Shown here in pieces: positions 8,908 to 16,244 of a stretch of DNA of 26,191 nucleotides. Position numbers and translations under genes: made by a program. The notes beneath the pieces were generated by a model. It worked only from the letters and a program-made list of their open reading frames with translations. It did no database searches and was not told the DNA's origin. The stretch covers positions 1-26,191 of the forward strand of contig JBHEKP010000232.1 of NCBI GenBank assembly GCA_041859375.1, read 5' to 3'. Position 1 is the first letter of the stretch. Each line of letters begins with the position of its first letter. This stretch comes from JBHEKP01 sp041859375 (GTDB lineage Bacteria > Hydrogenedentota > Hydrogenedentia > Hydrogenedentales > CAITNO01).

Positions 8908-10047
8908 TTACTTCTTTTTGCGGACCGGCTGGACAAACTCCAGATAATGGTCCTTGAAGGACGTTGTGGTCTTTTCGGCGGCCCTGCGGAGCATCAGCGC
9001 CTCCTCCGGATGGGTTACCACACCGAATTCCAGGTTGAACTCGCGCGTCTCCCCGGGCCGGAGCGCCTGAAGCAGGCCGTGTTTTTCATCCACATCGCGC
9101 CCCTCGATTCCGCAGGTGCAGGGTTCAAGGCCGCAGACATATACCTGCTCCCCGGTCATTTTCCACTGCACAAAGCGGGGCAGTTCCTTCTTGCTGTATT
9201 TCACGTACACACCGAAGCCGTTGCCCGCGTCAAAACCGTCATTCAGGATCGCGGCGGTCACCTCGCCGTTTTTGTCCGCCGCCATGTCGTGGTAGTAGAC
9301 CTTTTCCGCGAAGTTGCGCGACGGGCCGTCCATTTCATTCCAGCGCTCAAGACCGTTCCTTGCCGTCTCGTCGCGGGGGGCCACAAAACGGCTGGGCGAA
9401 ACCATGCGCGAACCTGCGTCAAGGGCCGGCCAGCCAATGTTGCAATGGTAAAGAAGCATGAAGGGCTGAACGTTGAACCCCTCGTTTACCAGCACGTCCC
9501 GGATCCAAAACCGGTCCTCGCCCAGCGCCGTGTACACGCTGCGGTTCAGCACAAGGTTTTCCCCGAAAACGGAGGTCTCGCGGATTGACCCCTGCACGCA
9601 GAGCAAATAATCGTCACCGCACCATTCCTGGGATATCTTGATGTTGCGCCCGGGGATGTTGCCGATGCGTCCGTGAAGCCCGCGCCCGTTCAGGGCGCTG
9701 TCCGGATCCGGCGCGCCCACGTTGGTGAGACCGCAGGTGGCCACCAGGCCGCCGGCGTAACTGCGCAGCCAGCGGATGCCCTCCGCCTCGTAATACTGCG
9801 GCGCCACATCGCCACAGGAGGAGCGCCAGCCCATTGCGCGGCCCTGGTGGGAGGCGGACGAAATGTCGAGGCCCCGGTCCAGCGACACCACCACCTCCAG
9901 GCCGGTGCCTGTCGTGATGACAGCCGCCCGTCCGGGGCGCTCAATGCCGTCATCAAGCTGCACTGTGCGGATGCCCGCCACCTGGTCCATGTTGCCAATC
10001 CGTTTGCGCAACTCTTTTGCGGAATAACTTTTTCCGTGAAGGCGCAT
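8908..10047 (-). CDS. DUF4432 / aldose-1-epimerase-like protein
   Basis: The 379-residue protein resembles the DUF4432 branch of the galactose-mutarotase fold. Visible family features include SLDRGLDISS near residue 57, GGLVATCGLTNVGAPDP, GLHGRIGNIPGRNI, and FMLLYHCNIGWP. It lacks a signal peptide, so it is probably cytosolic and acts on the anomeric form of a hexose or related sugar. The start at 10047 is well supported by AGGAGG a few bases upstream. As first gene of a two-gene operon with galK it is a plausible stand-in for a classical galactose mutarotase; that role is inferred from context only. The stop is TAA at 8908-8910. Confidence 0.82.
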   Translation of the reverse strand: MRLHGKSYSAKELRKRIGNMDQVAGIRTVQLDDGIERPGRAAVITTGTGLEVVVSLDRGLDISSASHQGRAMGWRSSCGDVAPQYYEAEGIRWLRSYAGGLVATCGLTNVGAPDPDSALNGRGLHGRIGNIPGRNIKISQEWCGDDYLLCVQGSIRETSVFGENLVLNRSVYTALGEDRFWIRDVLVNEGFNVQPFMLLYHCNIGWPALDAGSRMVSPSRFVAPRDETARNGLERWNEMDGPSRNFAEKVYYHDMAADKNGEVTAAILNDGFDAGNGFGVYVKYSKKELPRFVQWKMTGEQVYVCGLEPCTCGIEGRDVDEKHGLLQALRPGETREFNLEFGVVTHPEEALMLRRAAEKTTTSFKDHYLEFVQPVRKKK

Positions 10048-10091
10048 GAAGAGTCCTCCTCGCGCGGTAAGAAACCCAGTGGATGGAAACT

Positions 10092-10120
10092 AGCATACGG
10101 ACGGCGCGGCTGCCAGTCAA
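10092..10120 (-). promoter_or_regulatory. Sigma70-type promoter of the DUF4432-galK operon
   Basis: On the minus strand TTGACT (10115-10120) and TATGCT (10092-10097) are exactly 17 bases apart. Transcription would start near 10085, giving a leader of about 38 bases that contains the AGGAGG ribosome site. It sits between the terminator of the upstream gene and the DUF4432 start, as expected for a new transcription unit. Confidence 0.65.
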
Positions 10121-10130
10121 ATTGCGCCCA

Positions 10131-10164
10131 AAAAAAAGGGCCGCCGACCCGAAGGTCGGCGGCC
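10131..10164 (-). terminator. Terminator with UUCG tetraloop for the Ig-domain gene
   Basis: An 11-base-pair perfect stem (10139-10149 with 10154-10164) closes, on the minus strand, a UUCG loop on a C-G pair, the very stable cUUCGg form. It is followed by a run of seven T on the minus strand (10131-10137). It starts about 20 bases after the stop codon at 10186-10188. Confidence 0.92.
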
Positions 10165-10185
10165 GCGTCACTGCGGTGATGAAGG

Positions 10186-11364
10186 TTACTTGCGGCGGAT
10201 GCCAGCCGCACCGGCAAGGGCGCAGGCGCCCGCCAGCAGGGCAAGACCAAGGCCGCCGGCAACCGGCAGGGAGTTCGGCGGGGCAACGCGGATGGCCACC
10301 GGGTCGGACTCCACAATTTCCTTCTCGGGAACGTCAACGTAGCACTGGTACAGACCCGCATCAGCCGGGGTGATGCTGGCGAAGGACAGGGTCGAACCCG
10401 TCTGCCCGTCAATCGCGTTGCTGTCCTTGTACCACTGATAGCTGGCGGCTTCGCCACCGGTCACGGAAGCGGACAGGCGAACCTTCGCACCTTCCTCGAA
10501 GATGCCCGCGCCAACGATGATGACCTTCGGGCCGGTGTTCGGCGGGGCCTGGGCGGCGTCAAGGGCGGCGGCAACATACTGGGAAGCGCTGTAGCCCTGA
10601 CCCGTCACGAAATACTGGTACTCTTTCTTGTTGGTGAAACCGTCGCCGTCCGCATCACCCAGCGGGCCAAGGTAGGCAAGACCGGTAAGCACACTCGGAT
10701 CCGGAGCAGTCACGCCGATGTCTTCCAGCAGACCCATCAGTTCGCCGATGGCGGCGTTGGTGTTCGGATCGTCAAGGGCCGAGTAGGCGGAAAGCACGCC
10801 GATAAGGCCGCCGGCGAGATGGGGGGCAAGGAGGAAGAGCAGGTTGTTGTACCCCTCGTTGATCAGGCCCTGGATGAGCAGGGGGCTGATGATGTTGTAG
10901 TTCGCCTGGAAAGCCGCCATGACTTCCGCATGCTTCGGGTGGGCGGTGTTGTTCATGATCGCCGCCATGATGGCCAGCTCATAACGCCCGTCGGGAATGC
11001 CGTTCGGGGTGATCGGCAGGGTGGCTTCCGGGTCCAGATTCAGCGGGCCGTTGATGTCGGCATTCAGGCACTGAATCAGATAGGCAAAATCGTTGACCTC
11101 GGGGAAAGAGGAGGCCACCGGTGCCAGCGAGCAATACACCGTGTCCAGATACGCGCAGAAATCATAGGTGCCGGGGGCCGGGAAATTGACCGCCGTGGTC
11201 ACCGTCGGCGGTGAAACAGCATAACTGGGCACCGTGGTGTACGGCGTGGTCAACTGCGCCGGACACGTTGTAACCGGGGTGTGTTGGGCCATCGCGGCCC
11301 CCGCACCCAGGACGACCGCGCAAATAACCGCGATCATCGAAACACTGTGGAAAGCTTTCTTCAT
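10186..11364 (-). CDS. Secreted Ig-like, calcium-binding-motif protein with C-terminal sorting-like tail
   Basis: The 392-residue product has a Sec signal peptide (MKKAFHSVSM, hydrophobic core, cleavage likely after AMA). A helical middle region of unknown type follows. An EF-hand/dockerin-like loop DADGDGFTNKKEY starts at Asp237. Residues about 278-362 form one Ig-like domain with SYQWYKD, ADAGLYQCYV and the core Trp and Cys. The last 28 residues are SLPVAGG, a hydrophobic helix and the basic end GIRRK, which is the layout of PEP-CTERM/MYXO-CTERM-type sorting tails, though I cannot match a named class. The protein is probably surface-attached or processed at the cell envelope. The ATG at 11364 is chosen because it gives the signal peptide and follows AAGGAGG at about 10 bases. 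It has its own promoter and terminator, suggesting a strongly expressed single-gene unit. Confidence 0.82.
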   Translation of the reverse strand: MKKAFHSVSMIAVICAVVLGAGAAMAQHTPVTTCPAQLTTPYTTVPSYAVSPPTVTTAVNFPAPGTYDFCAYLDTVYCSLAPVASSFPEVNDFAYLIQCLNADINGPLNLDPEATLPITPNGIPDGRYELAIMAAIMNNTAHPKHAEVMAAFQANYNIISPLLIQGLINEGYNNLLFLLAPHLAGGLIGVLSAYSALDDPNTNAAIGELMGLLEDIGVTAPDPSVLTGLAYLGPLGDADGDGFTNKKEYQYFVTGQGYSASQYVAAALDAAQAPPNTGPKVIIVGAGIFEEGAKVRLSASVTGGEAASYQWYKDSNAIDGQTGSTLSFASITPADAGLYQCYVDVPEKEIVESDPVAIRVAPPNSLPVAGGLGLALLAGACALAGAAGIRRK

Positions 11365-11450
11365 GATGCTACGTCCTCCTTGTTCAAAAAGACCGGTTTG
11401 GCTCCACACACCCAAGAAAACAGCCTCACGCTCGTCTTTAATTGCCAGCA

Positions 11451-11482
11451 GTTCGTCACATGGAAACCGGGTTCCGTCACAT
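11451..11482 (-). repeat. Direct repeat in the 5' leader of the Ig-domain gene
   Basis: GTTCGTCACAT (11451-11461) and GTTCCGTCACAT (11471-11482) are near-identical copies about 20-21 bases apart, roughly two DNA helical turns. They lie between the predicted start of transcription (about 11511) and the gene start. An imperfect dyad (GGAAACCGGGTTCC) joins them. They could bind a regulator or act in the RNA leader; no function is shown. Confidence 0.4.
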
Positions 11483-11517
11483 CCGGCCTCGATTCCTCAT
11501 GTGCTCTGCCATACACA

Positions 11518-11546
11518 ATCATATACTAGAAATCCCCCCGTGTCAA
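11518..11546 (-). promoter_or_regulatory. Near-consensus sigma70-type promoter of the Ig-domain gene
   Basis: On the minus strand a perfect TTGACA (11541-11546) and TATGAT (11518-11523, five of six) are separated by 17 bases. Transcription would start near 11511, giving a leader of about 147 bases. This is the best promoter match in the window. The 386-base gap 11365-11750 holds this promoter, the leader with its direct repeat, and the region upstream of the ABC permease; I see no further gene in it. Confidence 0.75.
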
Positions 11547-11682
11547 CCCCTATTTGGGGACATTTTTTCACCCAATCGCGCCACAAGTCGGCCCTCCCCG
11601 CCAAATGGTTCCAAGTTTATGCCCTGTAGATAATTAGCCCTGTTTGGCTTGTACAATCCATTATATGGACACCCCTCCCAGT

Positions 11683-11712
11683 TTGTGCCGTTTGCGTCCC
11701 GTGGGCTACAAT
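11683..11712 (+). promoter_or_regulatory. Possible promoter of the ABC export genes
   Basis: TACAAT (11707-11712, five of six) is preceded at 18 bases by TTGTGC (11683-11688, three of six). Transcription would start about 30 bases before the permease ATG. The -35 match is poor, so this is tentative. Confidence 0.3.
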
Positions 11713-11750
11713 CCCTTGGTTTCCAACTTTTTTATTCGGGCACAACGCAA

Positions 11751-12527
11751 ATGGCCGGCTTGGGATTTGGACATTATAAAAATTTGGTCCTGCACAAGGC
11801 GTGGGCGGATTTCCGCGCCGAGGCGGAGCGCACCTATCTGGGGGTGGTGTGGTGGGTGCTCGATCCGCTTATCAACATGGTCATTTATTATCTGGTCTTT
11901 GGGCTGTTTCTGGGCCGAAACACCGAAGATTTTATTCCCTTTCTCCTCACCGGGCTGGTGGTGTGGCGGTTTATCGAGGCGACGGTGGTTCGCGCCGCCA
12001 ATTCGATCCTGCAAAATGTGGCCATGGTGCGGCAGGTGGCCTTTCCCAAGGTGATTTACCCCATGATCGCCCTTTGCACCTGCCTGATGGAGTATGTTTT
12101 TTCCCTGCTCCTTCTCTTTACCGTGCTTTTCCTGTACGGTTACCCCGTGGGGCCCACCTTTTTGGCGTTCCCCGTGGTTCTTTTTGTCGAGGTGCTGTTT
12201 GTGCTGGCCCTCTCCCTGCCCCTGGCGGCAGTGGTGACTTTTGTCCCCGATGCGGGAAAACTCATCACGCAGGGCCTGCGCATCATGTTTTACATGTCCG
12301 GGATTTTTTACGCGGTTTCCGATTTGCCGCCCAAGGCGCAGTTCTTTCTTCAGTTTAACCCCGCGATTCCCATCATCAACGCCATGCGGGACGCGCTCAT
12401 GTACCAGCGGTGGCCCTCCTGGGGGTTGCTCGGGGTGGTGGGGGCGGTTTCCGGGATTGCCGCCCTGTCCGGCTGGATGCTCATAACACGGCTTGATCCG
12501 CTCTTTGCGAAAAGGATAGCCCGATGA
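11751..12527 (+). CDS. ABC-2 type polysaccharide export permease (Wzm-like)
   Basis: The 258-residue protein is very hydrophobic with about six membrane spans. It has the family's N-terminal amphipathic segment leading into TYLGVVWWVLDPLINM, and the C-terminal hallmark FYMSGIFYAVSDLPP followed by FNPAIPIINAMRDALMY. It would form the inner-membrane channel that exports a surface polysaccharide or teichoic-acid-like glycan. The frame is open upstream to 11649 via TTG, but ATG at 11751 matches the usual family length of about 260; no strong ribosome site is visible before it. Its stop overlaps the ATPase start (ATGA at 12524-12527), so the two are translationally coupled. The absence of glycosyltransferases nearby leaves the substrate unknown. 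Confidence 0.9.
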   Translation: MAGLGFGHYKNLVLHKAWADFRAEAERTYLGVVWWVLDPLINMVIYYLVFGLFLGRNTEDFIPFLLTGLVVWRFIEATVVRAANSILQNVAMVRQVAFPKVIYPMIALCTCLMEYVFSLLLLFTVLFLYGYPVGPTFLAFPVVLFVEVLFVLALSLPLAAVVTFVPDAGKLITQGLRIMFYMSGIFYAVSDLPPKAQFFLQFNPAIPIINAMRDALMYQRWPSWGLLGVVGAVSGIAALSGWMLITRLDPLFAKRIAR

Positions 12528-13267
12528 GCGCCCCCGGGAAACGCGTCATCAGCCTGCGCCATGTCGGCGTGAGCTACTGGCTGCGGCAGAGCCTTTTCAG
12601 CCGCCGCAGGTTTTGGGCGCTGCGTGATGTGACCTTTGATTTGTATGAGGGGGACTCGCTGGGCATCATCGGCAAAAACGGCGTGGGGAAAAGCACCCTC
12701 CTGCGGCTGCTGGCCGGGGTGATGAGCCCCGACTGCGGCGAACTCGAAAACCACGGCGTCTCCACCTCCCTGCTGTCGCTGAGCCTGGGTTTCCTCCCTT
12801 ATCTTTCGGGCAGGGAAAACGCGATTCTGGGCGGCATGTTCCAGGGCATGACCCGGCGGGAAATCTCCTCGAAAATGGACGACATCATCCGTTTTGCGGA
12901 ACTGGATGAATTCATCGACCAGCCTGTGTCGTCCTATTCGTCCGGCATGAAGGCGCGCCTCGGGTTTGCCGTGGCCTTCCAGGCCGAGCCGGATGTGCTG
13001 CTGATTGACGAGGTGATCGGCGTGGGTGACGCTGATTTCCAGCAAAAATCGGTGTCCGTGATGAAGGAGCGCATGCGTTCCAAAGACACGACCATTGTGT
13101 TCGTCTCCCACAACGCGGCGCTCATCCGCGAACTCTGCAACCGGGCGGTGTGGATAGAGGACCGGGTGGTGCAGGTGGAGGGCGACGCGGACACGGTGCT
13201 GGCCGCCTACAATGATTTCCTCAAAACCGGCAAAAAGTTCCGCGAGGCCCCCGCGGAACCGGCATGA
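12524..13267 (+). CDS. ABC transporter ATPase, polysaccharide export type (Wzt/TagH-like)
   Basis: The 247-residue ATPase has Walker A GIIGKNGVGKSTLLRLLAGV around residues 47-66, the signature SSYSSGMKARLGFAVAF, Walker B DVLLIDEVIGVGD and the H-loop FVSHNAAL. SSGM in the signature and GVGD after Walker B are typical of ATPases for polysaccharide export. It powers the adjacent Wzm-like permease at the cytoplasmic face. It ends shortly after the nucleotide-binding domain and lacks the C-terminal glycan-recognition domain found in Wzt of the E. coli O9a type, so export probably does not rely on recognising a terminal sugar cap. The gene starts inside the permease stop (ATGA), with AAGGAT just upstream. 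Only 6 bases separate its stop from the convergent PHP lipoprotein gene. Confidence 0.93.
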   Translation: MSAPGKRVISLRHVGVSYWLRQSLFSRRRFWALRDVTFDLYEGDSLGIIGKNGVGKSTLLRLLAGVMSPDCGELENHGVSTSLLSLSLGFLPYLSGRENAILGGMFQGMTRREISSKMDDIIRFAELDEFIDQPVSSYSSGMKARLGFAVAFQAEPDVLLIDEVIGVGDADFQQKSVSVMKERMRSKDTTIVFVSHNAALIRELCNRAVWIEDRVVQVEGDADTVLAAYNDFLKTGKKFREAPAEPA

Positions 13268-13273
13268 CCCGCC

Positions 13274-15019
13274 CTACAGCGGCTTCAGTTCGGCGGGCGG
13301 CTGGTTTTCGGGCAGTTCAACCTCCTGCATGTTGTCGGACTTGATTCTGACCCAGGTCTTGCTCGGGTCAAAGTTGGGGTTCCTCCACAGCAGTTCCTGC
13401 GTGATGTCCTGCGCGTATATCGGGCTGGAAACCGCATAGACCTGTATCGGGCCAAAGCCTTTTTCCTTGGGATCAGCCGGTCCAATGACGCGCAGCCGGT
13501 AGCTGGAATACACCGAAGGCCTGCGGATGAAACGGATGGCGGTGTCTTCCGCGTTGATTGGCACCGTGCGGATTGGGCGGCCGTTTTCCAGCACCTGAAG
13601 TTTCTTTCCCAGGGCGCGCTTCACCCCGGCGACAAAAGCCACGTCGGAATTCAGGGGAACCACACCGCCGATGCCCACATCCATGGTTCCGTCGCCGGTC
13701 ACATCGGCGGCGAAAAACAATTCGGGGCCGTTTATGTCACAGGACACGCAGGTGCGCCCGAGCCGCAGTCCCTCCAGCAACGCGGGCACGGAAAGGTCGC
13801 GGGCATGAATGTAGGTGACCGGCCTGCCAAGGGGCACTTTCTTGCTTCCCGAACCGCTGCCGGCAATGGCGCAGGCCATGAGCCCCCGGTTCAACTCGTA
13901 GTCCCAGAACAGCGCGGATTGCGCGTTTGCGGACATGTCCCCCTGGTTGTATGCGCCCGCGGCGGCCGCAATGGAATGGACCAATCCCCCGTCCTTGCGA
14001 ATTTTCACCTCCTCCCTGAGCGCCTGAAGGGCCAGCGGCGGGGTTTCCCGCCACTCGCGGAACCAGATTTCAACGGCGTTCACATAGCTCAGGCCCCACT
14101 GCCAGGGTTTGGAGGGGAAACAGGGGTGCGCAACGGCCCAAATGCCGCCCTGCGCCTGAATCCGGACGCATTCCGCCTGCGCGGAGGGGATGCTGCCGGG
14201 GAGGTCGGGCTGGGTGCGCGGGCCATACACCAGGGCAACACCCATCTGATCATTTCCCCATTCCATGGCCGGGATCAAAAGGGTCTTTTGCGAGGTGAAA
14301 CCGGGGTCTTTTAACGCCGCAAGGGTGTTCCGGTCTGTAATCGCCAGAAAGTCCAACCCCGAGGCCTCCGCCCGGCCCACGAGGGCGGAGACAGATTCTG
14401 TCCCGGTGCCATGGTTTGAGTATGCGTGCAAATCGCCCCGATACCAGGCCGCACCCTTCCTGAGCGTGCGCATGTCCGCCGGGAGGGTGGCCCTCCCTGG
14501 CATGCTCGCCGGGTCTTTCTCATCAGTGCCCGCGGCCATCTCCACCCGGTCTATCGCAAGGTCGCCGTCGCTGTCGAATGCCCGCAGGGGCACCGCCCCG
14601 CTTGCGCCCTCCAGAAGGTTCACGGCAATGGTTTCCGTTTTCCCCGCTTTGAGGGAAAGGTCCCTCACTTCGACCAGCACGGGCACTCCGCCCTCCAGCA
14701 CATGCACATAAGCCCGGTATTCCCCCTCGGGCTGCGCGGAATTTGCCGCGCCCTTCAACACGTCAAAACTGCGGTTGGCGGCACCCTCCAGGCTAAGCAG
14801 GTCCACACGCCCGTCCAAAGGCTGGTTAACCACATTGGTCAAAGAAACAGACACCGCCCCCTTGGGACGGTTGTCAATGACAACCTGCGGCTGCGCACCA
14901 GAACCCTCATCCGCCTTAACGGCGGCCTTTTCCTGGGATTCCGTATTTTTTACCGGCGATCCTGTTCCAGCACACCCGGCAAGCACCAACCCGGCCAACA
15001 GAAACATCACTTTTTTCAT
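13274..15019 (-). CDS. PHP-domain (CehA/McbA-like) lipoprotein with altered metal ligands
   Basis: The 581-residue product begins MKKVMFLLAGLVLAGC, a lipoprotein signal with Cys17 as likely lipidation site. A beta-rich N-terminal region leads to a thrombospondin-3-like calcium loop (DSDGDLAIDRVEMAAGTD) from Asp149. The PHP domain follows: WYRGDLHAYSNH (His198), GLDFLAITDRNT (Asp229, Arg230), LLIPAMEWG and WAVAHPC (His298). In active PHP proteins the first motif is usually HxH and the second TDH; here Tyr200 and Arg230 occupy those places, so the metal site looks incomplete. A second calcium-like loop (DVTGDGTMD) and a C-terminal beta region complete the protein. It is probably envelope-bound; substrate unknown. 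ATG 15019 is chosen because it gives a compact signal; an ATG at 15049 is possible but has no better ribosome site. Confidence 0.8.
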   Translation of the reverse strand: MKKVMFLLAGLVLAGCAGTGSPVKNTESQEKAAVKADEGSGAQPQVVIDNRPKGAVSVSLTNVVNQPLDGRVDLLSLEGAANRSFDVLKGAANSAQPEGEYRAYVHVLEGGVPVLVEVRDLSLKAGKTETIAVNLLEGASGAVPLRAFDSDGDLAIDRVEMAAGTDEKDPASMPGRATLPADMRTLRKGAAWYRGDLHAYSNHGTGTESVSALVGRAEASGLDFLAITDRNTLAALKDPGFTSQKTLLIPAMEWGNDQMGVALVYGPRTQPDLPGSIPSAQAECVRIQAQGGIWAVAHPCFPSKPWQWGLSYVNAVEIWFREWRETPPLALQALREEVKIRKDGGLVHSIAAAAGAYNQGDMSANAQSALFWDYELNRGLMACAIAGSGSGSKKVPLGRPVTYIHARDLSVPALLEGLRLGRTCVSCDINGPELFFAADVTGDGTMDVGIGGVVPLNSDVAFVAGVKRALGKKLQVLENGRPIRTVPINAEDTAIRFIRRPSVYSSYRLRVIGPADPKEKGFGPIQVYAVSSPIYAQDITQELLWRNPNFDPSKTWVRIKSDNMQEVELPENQPPAELKPL

Positions 15020-15126
15020 ATGCACGGCCAAATCCTTTTGTGGGCCCATCCCGGCCAACAACACACTCTTTGCCAAAAACGGATAAACCTTCAAATCTCT
15101 AATACTGTTAAAAGCGAAAATAAAAG

Positions 15127-15167
15127 TTGTTGCAATTATGACAAACAGGGTACACTTAATGTAAACC
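15127..15167 (+). promoter_or_regulatory. Possible promoter and overlapping operator of the GntR gene
   Basis: TTGTTG (15127-15132) and TACACT (15151-15156) are 18 bases apart. The -10 box lies inside an imperfect dyad, GGTACAC-TTAAT-GTAAACC (15149-15167), with five of seven positions symmetric and the GT...AC ends favoured by GntR proteins. Overlap of dyad and -10 would fit autorepression. The 275-base AT-richer gap 15020-15294 separates this gene from the divergent PHP lipoprotein gene; I see no small gene in it. Confidence 0.35.
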
Positions 15168-15294
15168 TTTTTTGATTATCAGGTTTTTTACGTCTTTATT
15201 TTTTGACCCATGACGTGTGAGGCAGTTCCCGGTCCTGCATTATCCCAAGGTGCATGGACAAAACCGCAGCCAAAGGAACAAGGTGAAGGATACC

Positions 15295-15771
15295 ATGACA
15301 CGACCCAAACACCAAACAAGCGGAGATCTCCTGGACCTGTTGTCCACAATCGACCTCCAAAGCAGCGTGGCCGTTTACATCCAAATTGAGAACCATGTCC
15401 AGTTTGCCATCTCCTCGGGGCGGCTGAAACCGGGCGACCAGCTTCCGGCGGTGCGGGAACTGGCGGAGAGGCTCACGGTCAACACAAACACGGTGTCCAA
15501 GGCTTACCGTGACCTTGTGGTGATGGGCCTGCTTTACACCCGCCGGGGCATGGGCGTGTTTGTGAGCAAGGACATCGAGGACAAATGCCGCGAGGACTGC
15601 CGCCGCCGGACCATCACCCGCCTTCACGAGGCGGTTTGCGAAAGCAAGGCGGCCGGTTTTGACGAAAAGGAAATCTCCGAGATTATCGAGAAGATTTACA
15701 AACTGAAGAGCAGCCCCTACGGCACCATGCCCCAGACCCTGCTCCAGCACGTGAAAATCCGCCGCCGCTAG
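15295..15771 (+). CDS. GntR-family transcription regulator, YtrA type
   Basis: The 158-residue protein has a winged helix-turn-helix at about residues 20-90: VYIQIENHVQFAISSGRLKP, then GDQLPAVRELAERLTVNTNT, VSKAYRDLVVMGLL and the wing YTRRGMGVFV. Only about 65 residues follow, forming a short helical tail, which is the YtrA subfamily layout rather than FadR or HutC. YtrA regulators bind DNA as dimers and usually repress an operon containing themselves and an ABC transporter. Here the gene stands alone with its own terminator, and no co-directional transporter follows; the divergent PHP lipoprotein gene is the nearest possible target. The ATG at 15295 follows GAAGGA at 6 bases, so the in-frame upstream region to 15217 is not used. 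Confidence 0.9.
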   Translation: MTRPKHQTSGDLLDLLSTIDLQSSVAVYIQIENHVQFAISSGRLKPGDQLPAVRELAERLTVNTNTVSKAYRDLVVMGLLYTRRGMGVFVSKDIEDKCREDCRRRTITRLHEAVCESKAAGFDEKEISEIIEKIYKLKSSPYGTMPQTLLQHVKIRRR

Positions 15772-15789
15772 GCGTTCCCCCGCAATCCC

Positions 15790-15811
15790 AAGGCCCGTCC
15801 GCGGGCCTTTT
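15790..15811 (+). terminator. Terminator of the GntR gene
   Basis: AAGGCCCG (15790-15797) pairs perfectly with CGGGCCTT (15802-15809) around a 4-base loop TCCG, and the stem ends in TTTT. It lies 18 bases after the GntR stop. The T run is short, so termination may be partial. Confidence 0.7.
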
Positions 15812-15854
15812 GAAACGGACCGCGCGGTTCACCCCGCCCGGTTCGTTTATTTTT

Positions 15855-16202
15855 TCAGCGCAAAACCGCGGCGCATCCCCTGCCAATCAAAAGCAGCGCC
15901 GCCACCACGAGGGCAAAACATCCCACGCCGCAACCCGCGCAGGAGCCGCCGTTCCTCCGCTCAAAGCGCCAAAACCGAACCTCCGCGTTTTCCGCATCCG
16001 GCGGCACCGCCCCCGCCCCCGGAGAGCCTTCATTTGACGCGCCGCCCAGCGGCTCCACCTGAATGTCAATCACCTCGGCGGGCTTGTCCGCATGCTGGAC
16101 AGCCCTGAGCAACGCGCCGCAGGACGGGCAAACCCTGCCCGGGGGATTTTGGCCTGAAAAGCGCTGGACCGCGCCGCATTCTGGACAGGTGTGTGCTGGC
16201 AA
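15855..16202 (-). CDS. Small zinc-ribbon protein with C-terminal membrane segment
   Basis: The 115-residue product carries two CxxC knuckles, CPECGA near residue 6 and CPSCGALL near residue 25, forming a zinc ribbon. A low-complexity Pro/Ala/Gly linker follows, then CAGCGVGCFALVVAALLLIG, a single membrane span close to the C-terminus. It is likely a tail-anchored inner-membrane protein with a cytosolic zinc ribbon; function unknown. The only start that keeps the first knuckle is TTG at 16202, preceded by GGAG about 10 bases away; there is no in-frame ATG earlier. It begins 42 bases after the vWA lipoprotein gene on the same strand and is probably in its operon. It converges on the GntR terminator. 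Confidence 0.65.
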   Translation of the reverse strand: MPAHTCPECGAVQRFSGQNPPGRVCPSCGALLRAVQHADKPAEVIDIQVEPLGGASNEGSPGAGAVPPDAENAEVRFWRFERRNGGSCAGCGVGCFALVVAALLLIGRGCAAVLR

Positions 16203-16244
16203 TCTGAGTGTCTCCGGCTGTTGGGGCCTCCCTGCCGGCCCTTG

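Noticed and set aside
11364..11511. Riboswitch in the leader of the Ig-domain gene
   Set aside because: I compared the leader by eye with the c-di-GMP riboswitch pattern and could not match its core; only the direct repeat stands out.
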